Assembly: GCA_036130055.1 (NCBI GenBank)
Contig: JAYYOR010000011.1
Coordinates: forward strand, 1-64,000
DNA length: 64,000 nt
From: TMED69 sp036130055
GTDB taxonomy: Bacteria; Pseudomonadota; Gammaproteobacteria; Ga0077536
Reading direction: 5' to 3'
Shown here: one piece after another, positions 52,141-61,659 of the stretch
Numbering within the stretch: position 1 is the stretch's first letter
Layout of the letters: the number at the start of each line of letters is the position of its first letter
Notes under the pieces: model-generated
Told to the model about the DNA's origin: nothing
Database searches by the model: none
The model's input: the letters and a program-made list of their open reading frames with translations, nothing else
Program-made: the position numbers and the translations under genes

Positions 52141-53067
52141 GTTTTCTCGTTGTAATTTTCCCATTACTTCAGCAATGCTGATCGTTGCCATATTTTCATT
52201 TGATTTCTTAGTTGATATTGCCAGTGGAAGATTTCCAATTGCATGATGAAGTTTTTTGTCTGTTGGGCCGAAAAGTCCAATTACCGGGATATTGCAAGAG
52301 GACAAAACGTGCATCGGAGCAGAATCATTCGTTACAGCGAATTGTGCAAAATTCCCCAAGCAGGCGAGCTCATGAATGTTAAATGCATTAGTCGCATCTA
52401 TCCCAATGTTCTTTGACATTAAACGATTGATTTCTTGATCTTCACTACCACCTATCCAAAGGGTCTTATAGCCTATTTTCTCCAATTTTTTGGCTAACTC
52501 TTTAAAAAAGGGCCACCTTTTGTCTTTTCTTCTGTGACTGCTGCCAGCATGTAAAATCACAAATTTTTGACTTCCGACTTTTTTATTTATCCATTGTTTT
52601 ACTTTCTCTAGTTCAATTTTATTATAAGTTACGACGGGCTTTTCTTTGATGTTTTTTAGTCCAACCTCCTCAAGTAAGGTTTTCATTCTATAAAAAATAT
52701 GAATTTGTTTTTTCCATTTTTCAGATGGATAAATAGTGTTTGGAAATTTGTGATTGCCTATCTTACAGTTTGCCCTAGAAAAAAAAGTGAGAGCACGAGA
52801 CCTATTATTGCCTTGGAGATCGTAAATTTTGCTCCATAATGTTCTTCGGAGCTCAATTACGATTGAGAGGCTCGTTTTCAAGGTGGGGTCATTTATCGTC
52901 ATCAATGATATATTTTTGTGGTTTTTAAAAAAAAAAGCATATTTTTTTCGAGTTAATATAACGATTTTATCTTGTTTATGTTTTTCCTTGATTGCTTCTA
53001 TAAACGGAGTAGAGATTACCAAATCACCTAGGGCTCCAAGTTTAATAATTAGGATTTTATCTCTCAA
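52132..53067 (-). CDS. Glycosyltransferase family 9 (heptosyltransferase-like), second copy
   Basis: 311 residues. ILIIKLGALGDLVISTPFIEAI at the start, VILHAGSSHRRKDKRWP in the middle, and FAVTNDSAPMHVLSSCNIPVIGLFGPTD at the end. The N-terminal GALGD motif is closer to the WaaC/WaaF type than the plus-strand copy. LPS core assembly is the best guess. Confidence 0.88.
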   Translation of the reverse strand: MRDKILIIKLGALGDLVISTPFIEAIKEKHKQDKIVILTRKKYAFFFKNHKNISLMTINDPTLKTSLSIVIELRRTLWSKIYDLQGNNRSRALTFFSRANCKIGNHKFPNTIYPSEKWKKQIHIFYRMKTLLEEVGLKNIKEKPVVTYNKIELEKVKQWINKKVGSQKFVILHAGSSHRRKDKRWPFFKELAKKLEKIGYKTLWIGGSEDQEINRLMSKNIGIDATNAFNIHELACLGNFAQFAVTNDSAPMHVLSSCNIPVIGLFGPTDKKLHHAIGNLPLAISTKKSNENMATISIAEVMGKLQRENLI

Positions 53068-53078
53068 TATCGGTCCCG

Positions 53079-54203
53079 TTACTTTTTAATTTCAAAAGTT
53101 TTCTGGTATAACTGAATTGTTTCATCAAGCATGTTTTGAAGCGGGAACGGATTCTCAATCGGCACCTTTGGGGGGCTAGTTAAGAATAGTTTCACCCTCT
53201 CTACTGCTTCCTTCATATTAAATGGTTCGATTAAACCTATTGGGAACCATTTTTTTAGGATTTCACCAGTTCCTCCGTAATCATATCCTATCACAGGGGT
53301 TCCAAGACTCAGTGATTCAGCGGTAGTTCTTCCAAAGGCCTCTGGCTTGGATGTCAAGGAAAAAGTTATGCTTGATATTGACATTATTTGTCTTAGATCA
53401 TGGCGATTACCTAGTAAAGTAACGTTATCAGATAGCCCCAAGTTTGTGATTTTTTTGTTTAGAAACCTGTGGTAGTTTTTTTTATTGGCGTGGATCCCGC
53501 CAATAATGAGACCGTGAAATAATATGTCATTTTTTTTTAGATAAAAAAGTAAATCAATAAACTCGGCTTGACCCTTCCAGCTAGTGAGTCGTCCCGGCAA
53601 ACTAAGAATAGGCCTATCACTCAACCACTCTTCTACTTGGCGGGTTCTATCTAGCCAACGTTTGTCAGGTTTAAATTCAGGATGGTACTTTTCAGTGTCG
53701 ACACCTCTAGGTATAGTAATGATTTTTCTTGGTTCAACATTATAATTTTTAAGTATATATTTTTTGATGAAATCAGATACAGCGATTACCTTATCTCCCG
53801 ATACCATGATTTTACTATAATAATTGACTGTATAAGGCCCATGAACAGTTGTTAACCAGGAAATTTTATTAGCAGTTTTTATCATTCTTAAGGCGAAACT
53901 ACTGATCCACGCCGGTAGTCTGGAACGTGCATGAATAATGTCTACTCTTTTCGTGATAAAAATTTGAGAAAGCTCTTTTACTAACAAAAGAGTCGATAGA
54001 TTTTTTTCTCCAATATTTAATTTTATATGCTCAATACCTGAGTCTTTTATTTCTGACTCAAGCTCTCCTCCGCCGGATATAATGATTGGTCGGAAACCTT
54101 TTTTGATCATTTCCTTGGATATATCAATTGCCCCACGCTCAACACCTCCAGTAGTCAAGGCGGGTAAAACTTGGGCAACGGTTATTTTATTTCTCGAATT
54201 CAT
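53079..54203 (-). CDS. Glycosyltransferase family 4, second copy
   Basis: 374 residues. VLPALTTGGVERGAIDI at the N-terminus, the acceptor-side IHARSRLPAW, LPGRLTSWKGQAEFI in the linker and KPEAFGRTTAESLSLGTPVIGYDYGG in the donor domain. Retaining GT-B enzyme, likely LPS core or O-glycan. Overlaps the upstream ELM1-like gene by 17 bases. Confidence 0.88.
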   Translation of the reverse strand: MNSRNKITVAQVLPALTTGGVERGAIDISKEMIKKGFRPIIISGGGELESEIKDSGIEHIKLNIGEKNLSTLLLVKELSQIFITKRVDIIHARSRLPAWISSFALRMIKTANKISWLTTVHGPYTVNYYSKIMVSGDKVIAVSDFIKKYILKNYNVEPRKIITIPRGVDTEKYHPEFKPDKRWLDRTRQVEEWLSDRPILSLPGRLTSWKGQAEFIDLLFYLKKNDILFHGLIIGGIHANKKNYHRFLNKKITNLGLSDNVTLLGNRHDLRQIMSISSITFSLTSKPEAFGRTTAESLSLGTPVIGYDYGGTGEILKKWFPIGLIEPFNMKEAVERVKLFLTSPPKVPIENPFPLQNMLDETIQLYQKTFEIKK

Positions 54204-55098
54204 CTGGAAAGATAGTTTTAATCTTGTTTGCTACAATTTCTGATTCACAGATTTGATATTGTAACAGTACGGAGTCTTTTACTTTTTTTGGTTTCAAATC
54301 AGTTTCTTTAATTAGTTTCTGAACATGTTTGACAAGTTTGCTATTTGTTTTTGGTGGTAGCTTTATGATTCCAACTTTTGCGCCCACAGTTAAGGACTCA
54401 TAAATCATGGCTAGGCTATCACAGGTGATCCAAACATATTCAGCTTGTTGTAACTTCTCGTCTATCAATTCGGAGCTAGTAGTTTCGTTATCAAAAAATT
54501 TCACGGAATTCGAACTCAATTCGTTTAGTAATTTTTTCATTTTTGAAGAACTTCTTCTAGAACTAGCAACTGACCAATCAATTGATGGTGAATTTTTAAT
54601 TATCTTGATGATCGATTGAAAGACATTTTGTTCGGTAAAATAAAAATGCTTTGATGAACCTCCTACTAAGATTAGTCCGCCGTTTTTTTTGTTATTTTTA
54701 ATTTTGTGTGGGTTCAGAGGACCTTGAGTTTGAATAACGTTAAAACCTGTTTTTTCGTCGTGTTTTGGAATTATACACAAATCAAAAAGTGAAATAGGAA
54801 GAGTAGGCTTCATTATACATATAGTCTTTGCTCCGAATAGTTTGCCTAGAATGAGCAAAACAAAATGAGTTTTGTGTCCAGCCCCAATTATAAAATTAGG
54901 TCTTCCTTCAACAATAATTTTTTCTAGATAGATTCGCCTCAGAGATTTGAAAAGCCCCCCATTGAGCTTATGTAACTTTATTTCTTTTTTTTTGTGAATG
55001 CTAGTTAGGGCATTTGAAAGCCCCAAGGTTTGACGCTCGTGACCCGGTTTTCCGTCTGAAACTTGCCAAATCACGAAATTCTTTGAACTATTTACCAA
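54187..55098 (-). CDS. ELM1/GtrOC1-family putative glycosyltransferase
   Basis: 303 residues. Begins IWQVSDGKPGHERQTLGL, a signature of the ELM1 (DUF1022) family, with GAGHKTHF, KPTLPISLFDLCIIPKHD and ITCDSLAMIYESLTVGAKVG. Bacterial members are found in LPS gene clusters and presumed to be glycosyltransferases. Its place beside GT4/GT9 genes supports this. Confidence 0.8.
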   Translation of the reverse strand: MVNSSKNFVIWQVSDGKPGHERQTLGLSNALTSIHKKKEIKLHKLNGGLFKSLRRIYLEKIIVEGRPNFIIGAGHKTHFVLLILGKLFGAKTICIMKPTLPISLFDLCIIPKHDEKTGFNVIQTQGPLNPHKIKNNKKNGGLILVGGSSKHFYFTEQNVFQSIIKIIKNSPSIDWSVASSRRSSSKMKKLLNELSSNSVKFFDNETTSSELIDEKLQQAEYVWITCDSLAMIYESLTVGAKVGIIKLPPKTNSKLVKHVQKLIKETDLKPKKVKDSVLLQYQICESEIVANKIKTIFPDEFEK

Positions 55099-55107
55099 TA
55101 TTTCGAA

Positions 55108-56031
55108 TTAGGACACAAAGGTAAGCCAGTCCTCTCCATAAGTGTTGACCCCTGTTACCGCGTCTAAGTATGCTGTTTGAAGATTGGAGGTGATTTCTCC
55201 TATGCTTCCTCTCCCAATTTGCCTCCCATCTAACTCTCTAATGGGTGTTACTTCTGCTGCTGTCCCCGTAAAAAAAGCTTCATCTGAGATGTATACTTCG
55301 TCCCTTGTAATTTTTTTCTCTGAGATTTTAATGCCGAGTTTTTTTGCGAGTATAATGATAGTTTCTCTTGTAATGCCCTCCAACGCCGAGGTAAGTACAG
55401 GCGTATATAGCTCACCGTTCTTTACGATAAAAATATTTTCTCCTGTACCTTCAGCAACCATCCCTTCTGCATCCAGAAGAAGAGCTTCATCATAACCATC
55501 TCTTGCAACTTCCTGGAGTGCCATCACTGAATTAATGTATCCACCGGTGGCTTTTGCCCGGCACATTACACTATTTACCATATGTCTTGTGAACGATGAT
55601 GTTTTGACTGATATCCCTTTAGAGAGAGCTTCATCTCCCAGGTATGCGCCCCAGGTCCAGGATGCAATAGAAACATGAACAGAAAGATTTGTAGCATGAA
55701 GGCCCATTCCCTCCGATCCGTAAAAAACTAGAGGTCTAATATAAGCCGACTTCAGCTTGTTACTTTTCACAGATTGAATGGAGGCTTTTTCTATTTCTTC
55801 AGGACTAAATGGAATACTCATTCCTAGAATGTGTGCAGTTGAAAAAAGTCGCTGGACATGTTCCTTCAGTCTAAAAATTGCCGTACCTTTTTTTGTCTCG
55901 TAAGCTCTCATTCCCTCGAAGGCTGCCACACCATAATGTAAAGAATGAGTAAGTATATGAATATTTGCATCTCTCCATGGAACTTCTTTTCCATCCATCC
56001 AAATATATCCATCTCGATCAGCATAACTCAT
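55108..56031 (-). CDS. ilvE: Branched-chain amino acid aminotransferase
   Basis: 307 residues, fold-type IV PLP enzyme for the last step of Leu/Ile/Val synthesis. Starts with YIWMDGKEVPWRDA, followed by HYGVAAFEGMRAY, the PLP lysine in RAKATGGYINSV, EGTGENIF and FFTGTAAEVTPI. AGGAG about eight bases before the ATG. Lies between the glycan genes and fxsA. Confidence 0.94.
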   Translation of the reverse strand: MSYADRDGYIWMDGKEVPWRDANIHILTHSLHYGVAAFEGMRAYETKKGTAIFRLKEHVQRLFSTAHILGMSIPFSPEEIEKASIQSVKSNKLKSAYIRPLVFYGSEGMGLHATNLSVHVSIASWTWGAYLGDEALSKGISVKTSSFTRHMVNSVMCRAKATGGYINSVMALQEVARDGYDEALLLDAEGMVAEGTGENIFIVKNGELYTPVLTSALEGITRETIIILAKKLGIKISEKKITRDEVYISDEAFFTGTAAEVTPIRELDGRQIGRGSIGEITSNLQTAYLDAVTGVNTYGEDWLTFVS

Positions 56032-56122
56032 TTCTGTTCTCCTACCTTATAGAAAATCCCTGGTATAGTTGATTTTGGTACGGTCTAGTTTATCAAAAAG
56101 CTAGTGTAAACATTAATTTTTT

Positions 56123-56521
56123 TTATCCTTCATTTTTATATTCGCCTTCAATTGTAGTGCCGTCGGCTTTTTTTTGTTCGACTTTATAAGAATCACTTTT
56201 TTTTGTAATCGTTGCATAAAACATTAAAATCAACCCAATTAGATCAGAGAAGAGTCCAGGAATGAGAAGTAAAACACCAGAAATAAAGTACATCAATGAT
56301 CTAAGCATCTGATTTTGACCATCTAAATCTGGATTTAAGACAAGTTCAATTGCCGCCAACGCTTTAAATTTAGCGAGAGACAAACTGTAAAAACCAATTA
56401 TCCCTGAAACTAGTATAATAATTATAATTACAGAAAACGATAGAAAATTACTTGCAAAAATAAATACGAAAATTTCAATAATCGGCAAAAAAAGAGCTAA
56501 GGCAAGAATTCTATGGAGCAT
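56123..56521 (-). CDS. fxsA: FxsA family membrane protein
   Basis: 132 residues with hydrophobic segments at ~3-22, ~25-48 and ~72-100, and a charged tail. LPIIEIFVFIF, then LVLNPDLDGQNQMLRSLMYFISG and LLLIPGLFSDLIGL are FxsA-type patterns. FxsA in E. coli relieves phage F exclusion; its normal job is unknown. Divergent from cutA. Confidence 0.85.
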   Translation of the reverse strand: MLHRILALALFLPIIEIFVFIFASNFLSFSVIIIIILVSGIIGFYSLSLAKFKALAAIELVLNPDLDGQNQMLRSLMYFISGVLLLIPGLFSDLIGLILMFYATITKKSDSYKVEQKKADGTTIEGEYKNEG

Positions 56522-56565
56522 TTTGTACTCGTGTCAATAAAATAAAATTATGGTTAATATTAAAG

Positions 56566-56898
56566 ATGATTGCTACCCCTCCATCAAAAATAATTGTAGT
56601 TTTTACTAGTTGCCCCAGTGAGCTATCCGCTATTACTTTATCTGAAAATATCATTGAAAACTCTTTGGCTGCTTGTGTCAAAGTCATCCCTAACGAAACC
56701 TCCGTTTATCTTTGGGAAGGTGAAATTGTTAAGGAATCTGAAAGTTTGATGGTTATAAAAACACTTGAATCAAAATTTGAGGAACTTGAGCACTATATAT
56801 CTGAAAACCACGATTACGACATTCCCGAAATAGTAGCTCTTAGTGTTGAAAAAGCGAACCCTCGATATATAAAATGGGTAGAGAAATGCCTGTCTTGA
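56566..56898 (+). CDS. cutA: CutA1 divalent-ion tolerance protein
   Basis: 110 residues, ferredoxin-like trimer former. Pattern VVFTSCPSELSAITLSENII, AACVKVIP, SVYLWEGEI and HDYDIPEIVAL matches CutA1. The role is debated (metal tolerance or signalling). The dsbD start lies inside its last codons. Confidence 0.93.
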   Translation: MIATPPSKIIVVFTSCPSELSAITLSENIIENSLAACVKVIPNETSVYLWEGEIVKESESLMVIKTLESKFEELEHYISENHDYDIPEIVALSVEKANPRYIKWVEKCLS

Positions 56899-58604
56899 GG
56901 CCAGTATTTTTTATTGTGTGCATTTGTCTCTCGCTTGCTGTCAAAGCTCAGACGATTTTTGATGATAAAAAATCAGAATTTTTACCGGTTGATACTGCAT
57001 TCCAAATTCAAAATCCAATTCTCAAAAATGACACCATAATAATTGGTTGGCTCATTGAACCTGGCTATTATCTTTACAAAGATCAACTTGTTTTCAAAAG
57101 TAGGTCAAAGAATTTTGACATTCAAACGACAAATATTCCTGTTGGATCAACCGTAGAGGACCCGCTTTTTGGAACCGTTCAGGTTTTTGAAGATAATTTG
57201 ACAGTTTTTTTAGAAATAGGTAAAGCGTCAGACGCCGCAGACATTGAAATAGAGGTCGGATACCAAGGTTGTGCCAAGAAGGGACTTTGTTATCCACCTC
57301 AGAAGAAAAATTTTTTGATAATTAATACGGCATCCGAAGGCTCTGACGAAAATAGTATTTACGATAATAAAAATATTTTGATGTTAGCTGGAACCTTTTT
57401 TATGTTTGGAGTTCTACTTTCTTTTACTCCGTGTGTTCTTCCAATGTTGCCTATTTTGTCTTCTGTCATATTAGGTTTGAATCGTGAGTCAGTCAGGATA
57501 AGTCCGGTTTTTTTGAGTGCAATCTACGTTGTTTCAATGGCTCTAACATATGCTATTTTCGGCGCCATAGTTGCGACGGTTGGAGAGGGCGTCCAATCTA
57601 TAATAAGTCAAGAACTTATAATATTATTTTTAATTCTATTTTTGGTCTTAATGTCAGTAATTACGTTACTGGATTTTAGCTTTTCCTCCTTAAATAAATT
57701 TAATAATAGGATGATAGAGTATTCGAAAGCCCGGTGGTCTGGTCCATTCTTGACGGCCGCCGGCATGGGGAGCATTTCGGCCTTTGTCGCCACTCCTTGT
57801 GTCACTCCACCCCTTGCTGCTGCCCTTGCCTTCATACTACAAACAAATTCAATGACACTTGGTTTTGTAACTTTATTCTTTTTAGGACTTGGTATGGGGG
57901 CACCGCTTATGATAGTGGGTAGTTCTTTCAATTTTTTGATTCCCAAAACAGGACAATGGATGTTAGAAATAAAATTTTTATTAGCCTTTTTGCTTTTGGG
58001 AACAGCCATTTGGTTCGCAGAAAGATTAGTTTCGCAATTTCAAATCTTAATATTCTGGTCGGTCTTTACAGTTGTCTCAATAAGCTTTTTTGCTTATAGA
58101 TATTTGAGGCATAATAATAATTTGGCCAGTCGGTTGGTGCCAACTTTAGCCTTTATCATTCTGCTACTAAACTATGGAATTGCTTTTTTCGACTCGAATA
58201 ACGCAAAAGTTTTGAACGCACATGAAGACAGAGTATTTAAGGGTTCTCTATGGTTAACCAAGGCCAGCATAGAAGAAATAGCAGATTACGTAAAAAGTCA
58301 GGATAACAAAAACGAGTTCGTATTGATTAAATTCTATGCAGATTGGTGTATAGAATGTAAGCATATCGAAAATAATATTTTAACGGACGAAGAAGTTATT
58401 AAAAAATTAAATCACTTCACCTTGATAAATGTAGACGTTACTGAAATGATCAAGGAACATAAAAAATTATTGAAAGAGTACTCTCTTTATGGGCCTCCAG
58501 CTTTTATAGTCTTAAAAGGAAAAAATTTAGATTTCGTCAGAAAATCTATAGGTTCTATCAACAAGGAACAGCTTATGGATTTTTTAGAACTGGTAAAACA
58601 TTAA
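56886..58604 (+). CDS. dsbD: DsbD thiol:disulfide interchange protein
   Basis: About 572 residues. Signal peptide, N-terminal domain with the Cys pair in GCAKKGLCYPP, membrane domain with redox cysteines in FTPCVLPMLPIL and ATPCVTPPLA, and a C-terminal thioredoxin domain with FYADWCIECK. It carries electrons from cytoplasmic thioredoxin to periplasmic thiol proteins. ATG 56886 gives a normal signal peptide; ATG 56874, four codons earlier, is also in frame. It overlaps cutA. Confidence 0.94.
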   Translation: MPVLRPVFFIVCICLSLAVKAQTIFDDKKSEFLPVDTAFQIQNPILKNDTIIIGWLIEPGYYLYKDQLVFKSRSKNFDIQTTNIPVGSTVEDPLFGTVQVFEDNLTVFLEIGKASDAADIEIEVGYQGCAKKGLCYPPQKKNFLIINTASEGSDENSIYDNKNILMLAGTFFMFGVLLSFTPCVLPMLPILSSVILGLNRESVRISPVFLSAIYVVSMALTYAIFGAIVATVGEGVQSIISQELIILFLILFLVLMSVITLLDFSFSSLNKFNNRMIEYSKARWSGPFLTAAGMGSISAFVATPCVTPPLAAALAFILQTNSMTLGFVTLFFLGLGMGAPLMIVGSSFNFLIPKTGQWMLEIKFLLAFLLLGTAIWFAERLVSQFQILIFWSVFTVVSISFFAYRYLRHNNNLASRLVPTLAFIILLLNYGIAFFDSNNAKVLNAHEDRVFKGSLWLTKASIEEIADYVKSQDNKNEFVLIKFYADWCIECKHIENNILTDEEVIKKLNHFTLINVDVTEMIKEHKKLLKEYSLYGPPAFIVLKGKNLDFVRKSIGSINKEQLMDFLELVKH

Positions 58605-58626
58605 TCTCTATCTCAAAGGTTGCAAT

Positions 58627-59187
58627 TTGATTAAAAAAATACTGATTACTACGATGATAGTCTCGTCATTAGTTTTAGGTTACTTTTTTGGGGAGCTTAA
58701 AAGAGCAGAGATCTCAAAAAAACCTCTTAACGCTAATGAAGTGCAGTTGACTAACAATCCAGTCGAATATGAATTTCAGACCCTTAATTCCAAAAAAACT
58801 GCATTACCCCTGCAAAACAATTTAATCAATGTAATAAATTTTTGGGCGACTTGGTGCCCCCCTTGTAAGAAAGAGATACCGGTTTTTAATGAAAAATTTC
58901 AATTAGAATTCTCAAAAGGTATCGGTGTAATTGGGGTCGCAATGGATGAAAAGGAGCAGATATTGGATTTTTTGGCCAGGCAATCCATTGATTATCCGAT
59001 TTTTTTCGGCCAAGAAAGGGTTAGTGAATTGATGGACTATTACGGCAATTCGTTTGGTGTTTTGCCCTTCACTGTGATAACTGACGAAAACGGTAAATAT
59101 TTGACCAGTGTTGTCGGTGAGGTATCTGACCGCAGGCTTTCAGAAGTAATAGCAGATGCACGTATTTTAATCGAAAAGAAGCGATAA
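58627..59187 (+). CDS. TlpA-like membrane-anchored thioredoxin
   Basis: 186 residues from TTG 58627 (AAGG about eight bases upstream). One N-terminal helix (~2-20), then a TlpA/ResA domain with NFWATWCPPCKKEIP and the cis-Pro strand GVLPFTVI. The AhpC/TSA-like insert IGVIGVAMDE is present. It probably receives electrons from DsbD, encoded 22 bases upstream. Confidence 0.9.
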   Translation: MIKKILITTMIVSSLVLGYFFGELKRAEISKKPLNANEVQLTNNPVEYEFQTLNSKKTALPLQNNLINVINFWATWCPPCKKEIPVFNEKFQLEFSKGIGVIGVAMDEKEQILDFLARQSIDYPIFFGQERVSELMDYYGNSFGVLPFTVITDENGKYLTSVVGEVSDRRLSEVIADARILIEKKR

Positions 59188-59396
59188 GTGGTTATTAATA
59201 CATAAATGAGAAAAAAATATACCAAAAATTACGTTTTTTTGTTGCGTTCTTTTAAATTGAATAAAAAATACCCATAAAAGTAGCCAAAAAGACACTAAAA
59301 TTGTCCAAAAGTGTTTAAGTTCTTTATTTTCGTTCGCAAAATATGATATCTTCTCCTATCACTTTTTGGAGAGACTAATAGAAGTGGAGAGGCTAA

Positions 59397-59843
59397 TTGA
59401 AAAAAGTCACTATGCTTAATGGGCCTAACTTAAATTTACTTGGTGTAAGGGAGCCTGATAAATATGGCAACTGCACTCTGGATGAAATAGTGTCCAATTG
59501 TTCAAAACTATCTAATAAGAATGGCTTTACTTTGAAATCGCTCCAATCAAATTCAGAAACTGAACTTATTAATTGGATTCAACTCTCCCTTGATGATGAG
59601 ACAGAAGGTTTAATTATTAATCCAGGTGCTTACGGACATACAAGCGTTGGTCTTAGAGACGCTTTTCTTGCAGTTAGTTTGCCGTTTGTCGAAATTCACA
59701 TCTCTAATATTTTTTCTCGAGAGGAATTTCGTCGTCGGACTTTATTGTCCGATATTGCGATTGGAGTTGTTTCAGGGTTCGGTTCCTACTCATACACTTT
59801 AGGCTTGCAAGCTTTATTCAACCATTTGACAAAAGCGAGCTAG
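59397..59843 (+). CDS. aroQ: 3-dehydroquinate dehydratase, type II
   Basis: 148 residues from TTG 59397, with GGAGAGG just upstream. MLNGPNLNLLGVREPDKYG, the catalytic NPGAYGHTSVGLRDAF and EIHISNIFSREEFRR are all present. Third step of the shikimate pathway. First gene of aroQ-accB-accC, as in Pseudomonas. Confidence 0.95.
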   Translation: MKKVTMLNGPNLNLLGVREPDKYGNCTLDEIVSNCSKLSNKNGFTLKSLQSNSETELINWIQLSLDDETEGLIINPGAYGHTSVGLRDAFLAVSLPFVEIHISNIFSREEFRRRTLLSDIAIGVVSGFGSYSYTLGLQALFNHLTKAS

Positions 59844-59859
59844 AGAGCAGGAGAATATT

Positions 59860-60306
59860 TTGGATATAAGAAAAGTAAAAAAGTTAATAGAACTAATCGA
59901 GGAATCAGAAGTCTCAGAGATAGAAATAAAAGAGGGTGAAGAATCCGTTAGAGTAACGAGAGGTACTGTATCTCGACTAGCGGTAGACCAAGGAAAGAAT
60001 ATCCAAACGAATATTTCGGATAAGCCCGAGGAAATAATCTCTGATACAAAAAAGGCTTCCATTGAACAAGATGGAATAACTGTGAAATCACCAATGGTTG
60101 GAACCTTTTATGCGGCTCCATCTCCTGAGGCACTTCCTTTTGTAAAAATCGGCCAGTCTGTCAAGGAAGGAGACCCGCTTTGTATAATAGAAGCAATGAA
60201 AACTATGAACCCTATTGAAGCTGATGTTTCGGGCAAAATTAAAGCCATTCTGGTTGATAACGGGTCTCCAGTTGAATTTGACCAACCTCTATTTGTGATT
60301 GAGTAG
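59860..60306 (+). CDS. accB: Biotin carboxyl carrier protein of acetyl-CoA carboxylase
   Basis: 148 residues from TTG 59860 (AGGAG upstream). N-terminal DIRKVKKLIELIEESEVSEIEI, a flexible linker, then the biotinyl domain with VKSPMVGTFYAAPSPE and the biotinylated lysine in IEAMKTMNPIEA. The biotin it needs is made by bioBFCD in this window. Confidence 0.95.
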   Translation: MDIRKVKKLIELIEESEVSEIEIKEGEESVRVTRGTVSRLAVDQGKNIQTNISDKPEEIISDTKKASIEQDGITVKSPMVGTFYAAPSPEALPFVKIGQSVKEGDPLCIIEAMKTMNPIEADVSGKIKAILVDNGSPVEFDQPLFVIE

Positions 60307-60311
60307 TCAAC

Positions 60312-61658
60312 ATGTTTTCAAAAGTACTAATCGCCAATAGAGGCGAAATTGCGCTTAGAATTTTGAGAGCATGTAGGGACTTGGGTATAAAAACTGTGGC
60401 GGTGCATTCTGATGCGGACAGAAATCTCATGCATGTTAAGCTCGCAGATGAATCAATATGCATTGGGCCTTCCTCTCCAAAAGAAAGTTATTTAAATATA
60501 CCAGCAATCATCGCAGCCGCTGAGGTAGTAGACGCGGTTGCCATACATCCCGGTTACGGATTTCTATCTGAAAATGCAGAGTTTGCAGAGAAAGTACTGA
60601 AAAGTGGTTTTGTATTTATTGGGCCGCCTCCTGAGGTTATAAAAATAATGGGTGATAAGTTATCTGCTATCTCAAGAATGCGTAAAGAGGGAATCCCATG
60701 TTTGCCAAGTTCTGATAAACCATTAGGTCTAAATCATGAGGAATCGAGAGAGTTAGCAAGATTCATAGGGTATCCTATCATCCTAAAGGCTGCCGGCGGG
60801 GGCGGAGGTAGAGGTATGAGAGTCGTACAGACAGAAGCTTCGTTGAAGAGCTCAATAAGTCTTACTCAACAGGAGGCTGCTGGAGCCTTTAATGATGATA
60901 GAATCTATATGGAGAAGTTTCTTCAAAACCCGAGACATATTGAATTTCAGGTTTTGACAGATAGCCACGGAAACGGAGTTCATTTTGGAGAGAGAGATTG
61001 TTCATTACAGAGAAGACATCAGAAAGTGATTGAGGAATGTCCTGCCAAGGGTATAAGCCCTAAAGTGAGAGAAAAACTGGGCAGCATGTGTGTCAGTGCA
61101 GCCAAAAATATGGGTTACATTGGCTTGGGGACGTTCGAGTTTTTGTATGAGAATGATGAATTTTTCTTCATTGAAATGAATACTAGAGTTCAAGTCGAGC
61201 ATCCGGTAACCGAGGTTGTTACAGGTGTAGATTTGGTTAAGGAACAGCTGCGGATTGCGGCGGGTGAAAAGCTTTTAATTAAGCAGAAAGATATTTATTT
61301 TAAGGGACACGCTGTTGAATGTAGGATAAATGCTGAAGATTCGCGAACGTTTAGGCCATCTCCTGGTTTAGTTACTCACTATCACGCTGCTGCAGGTCCG
61401 GGTATCAGGGTAGATTCCCACCTCTATAACGGTTATGTTGTACCCCCTTTTTACGATTCGTTAATCGGTAAATTAATTTGTCATGCGGAAACAAGAGAAG
61501 AGGCGATACAGCGAACCGAAAATGCTTTAACGGAGTTTGTAATCGAAGGAATAAATACAAATATAAATATGCTTTCTGATTTGGTTAGTGATGCTAATTT
61601 TATTTCTGGTGAACATGACATAAATTACTTAGAAAGCAAAATCAAAAAGATAAATTAA
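60312..61658 (+). CDS. accC: Biotin carboxylase of acetyl-CoA carboxylase
   Basis: 448 residues, ATP-grasp. KVLIANRGEIALRILRAC, the HPGYGFLSENAEFA, glycine-rich KAAGGGGGRGMRVV, and EMNTRVQVEHPVTE motifs are all intact. Carboxylates AccB biotin for fatty-acid synthesis. Five bases after accB; directly followed by prmA. Confidence 0.97.
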   Translation: MFSKVLIANRGEIALRILRACRDLGIKTVAVHSDADRNLMHVKLADESICIGPSSPKESYLNIPAIIAAAEVVDAVAIHPGYGFLSENAEFAEKVLKSGFVFIGPPPEVIKIMGDKLSAISRMRKEGIPCLPSSDKPLGLNHEESRELARFIGYPIILKAAGGGGGRGMRVVQTEASLKSSISLTQQEAAGAFNDDRIYMEKFLQNPRHIEFQVLTDSHGNGVHFGERDCSLQRRHQKVIEECPAKGISPKVREKLGSMCVSAAKNMGYIGLGTFEFLYENDEFFFIEMNTRVQVEHPVTEVVTGVDLVKEQLRIAAGEKLLIKQKDIYFKGHAVECRINAEDSRTFRPSPGLVTHYHAAAGPGIRVDSHLYNGYVVPPFYDSLIGKLICHAETREEAIQRTENALTEFVIEGINTNINMLSDLVSDANFISGEHDINYLESKIKKIN

Positions 61659-61659
61659 T

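Noticed and set aside
59188..59396. Possible small gene or RNA in the tlpA-aroQ gap
   Set aside because: AT-rich with repeats such as ACACT/AGTGT, but no convincing frame, hairpin-plus-T terminator or tRNA fold was seen; probably carries the aroQ promoter.
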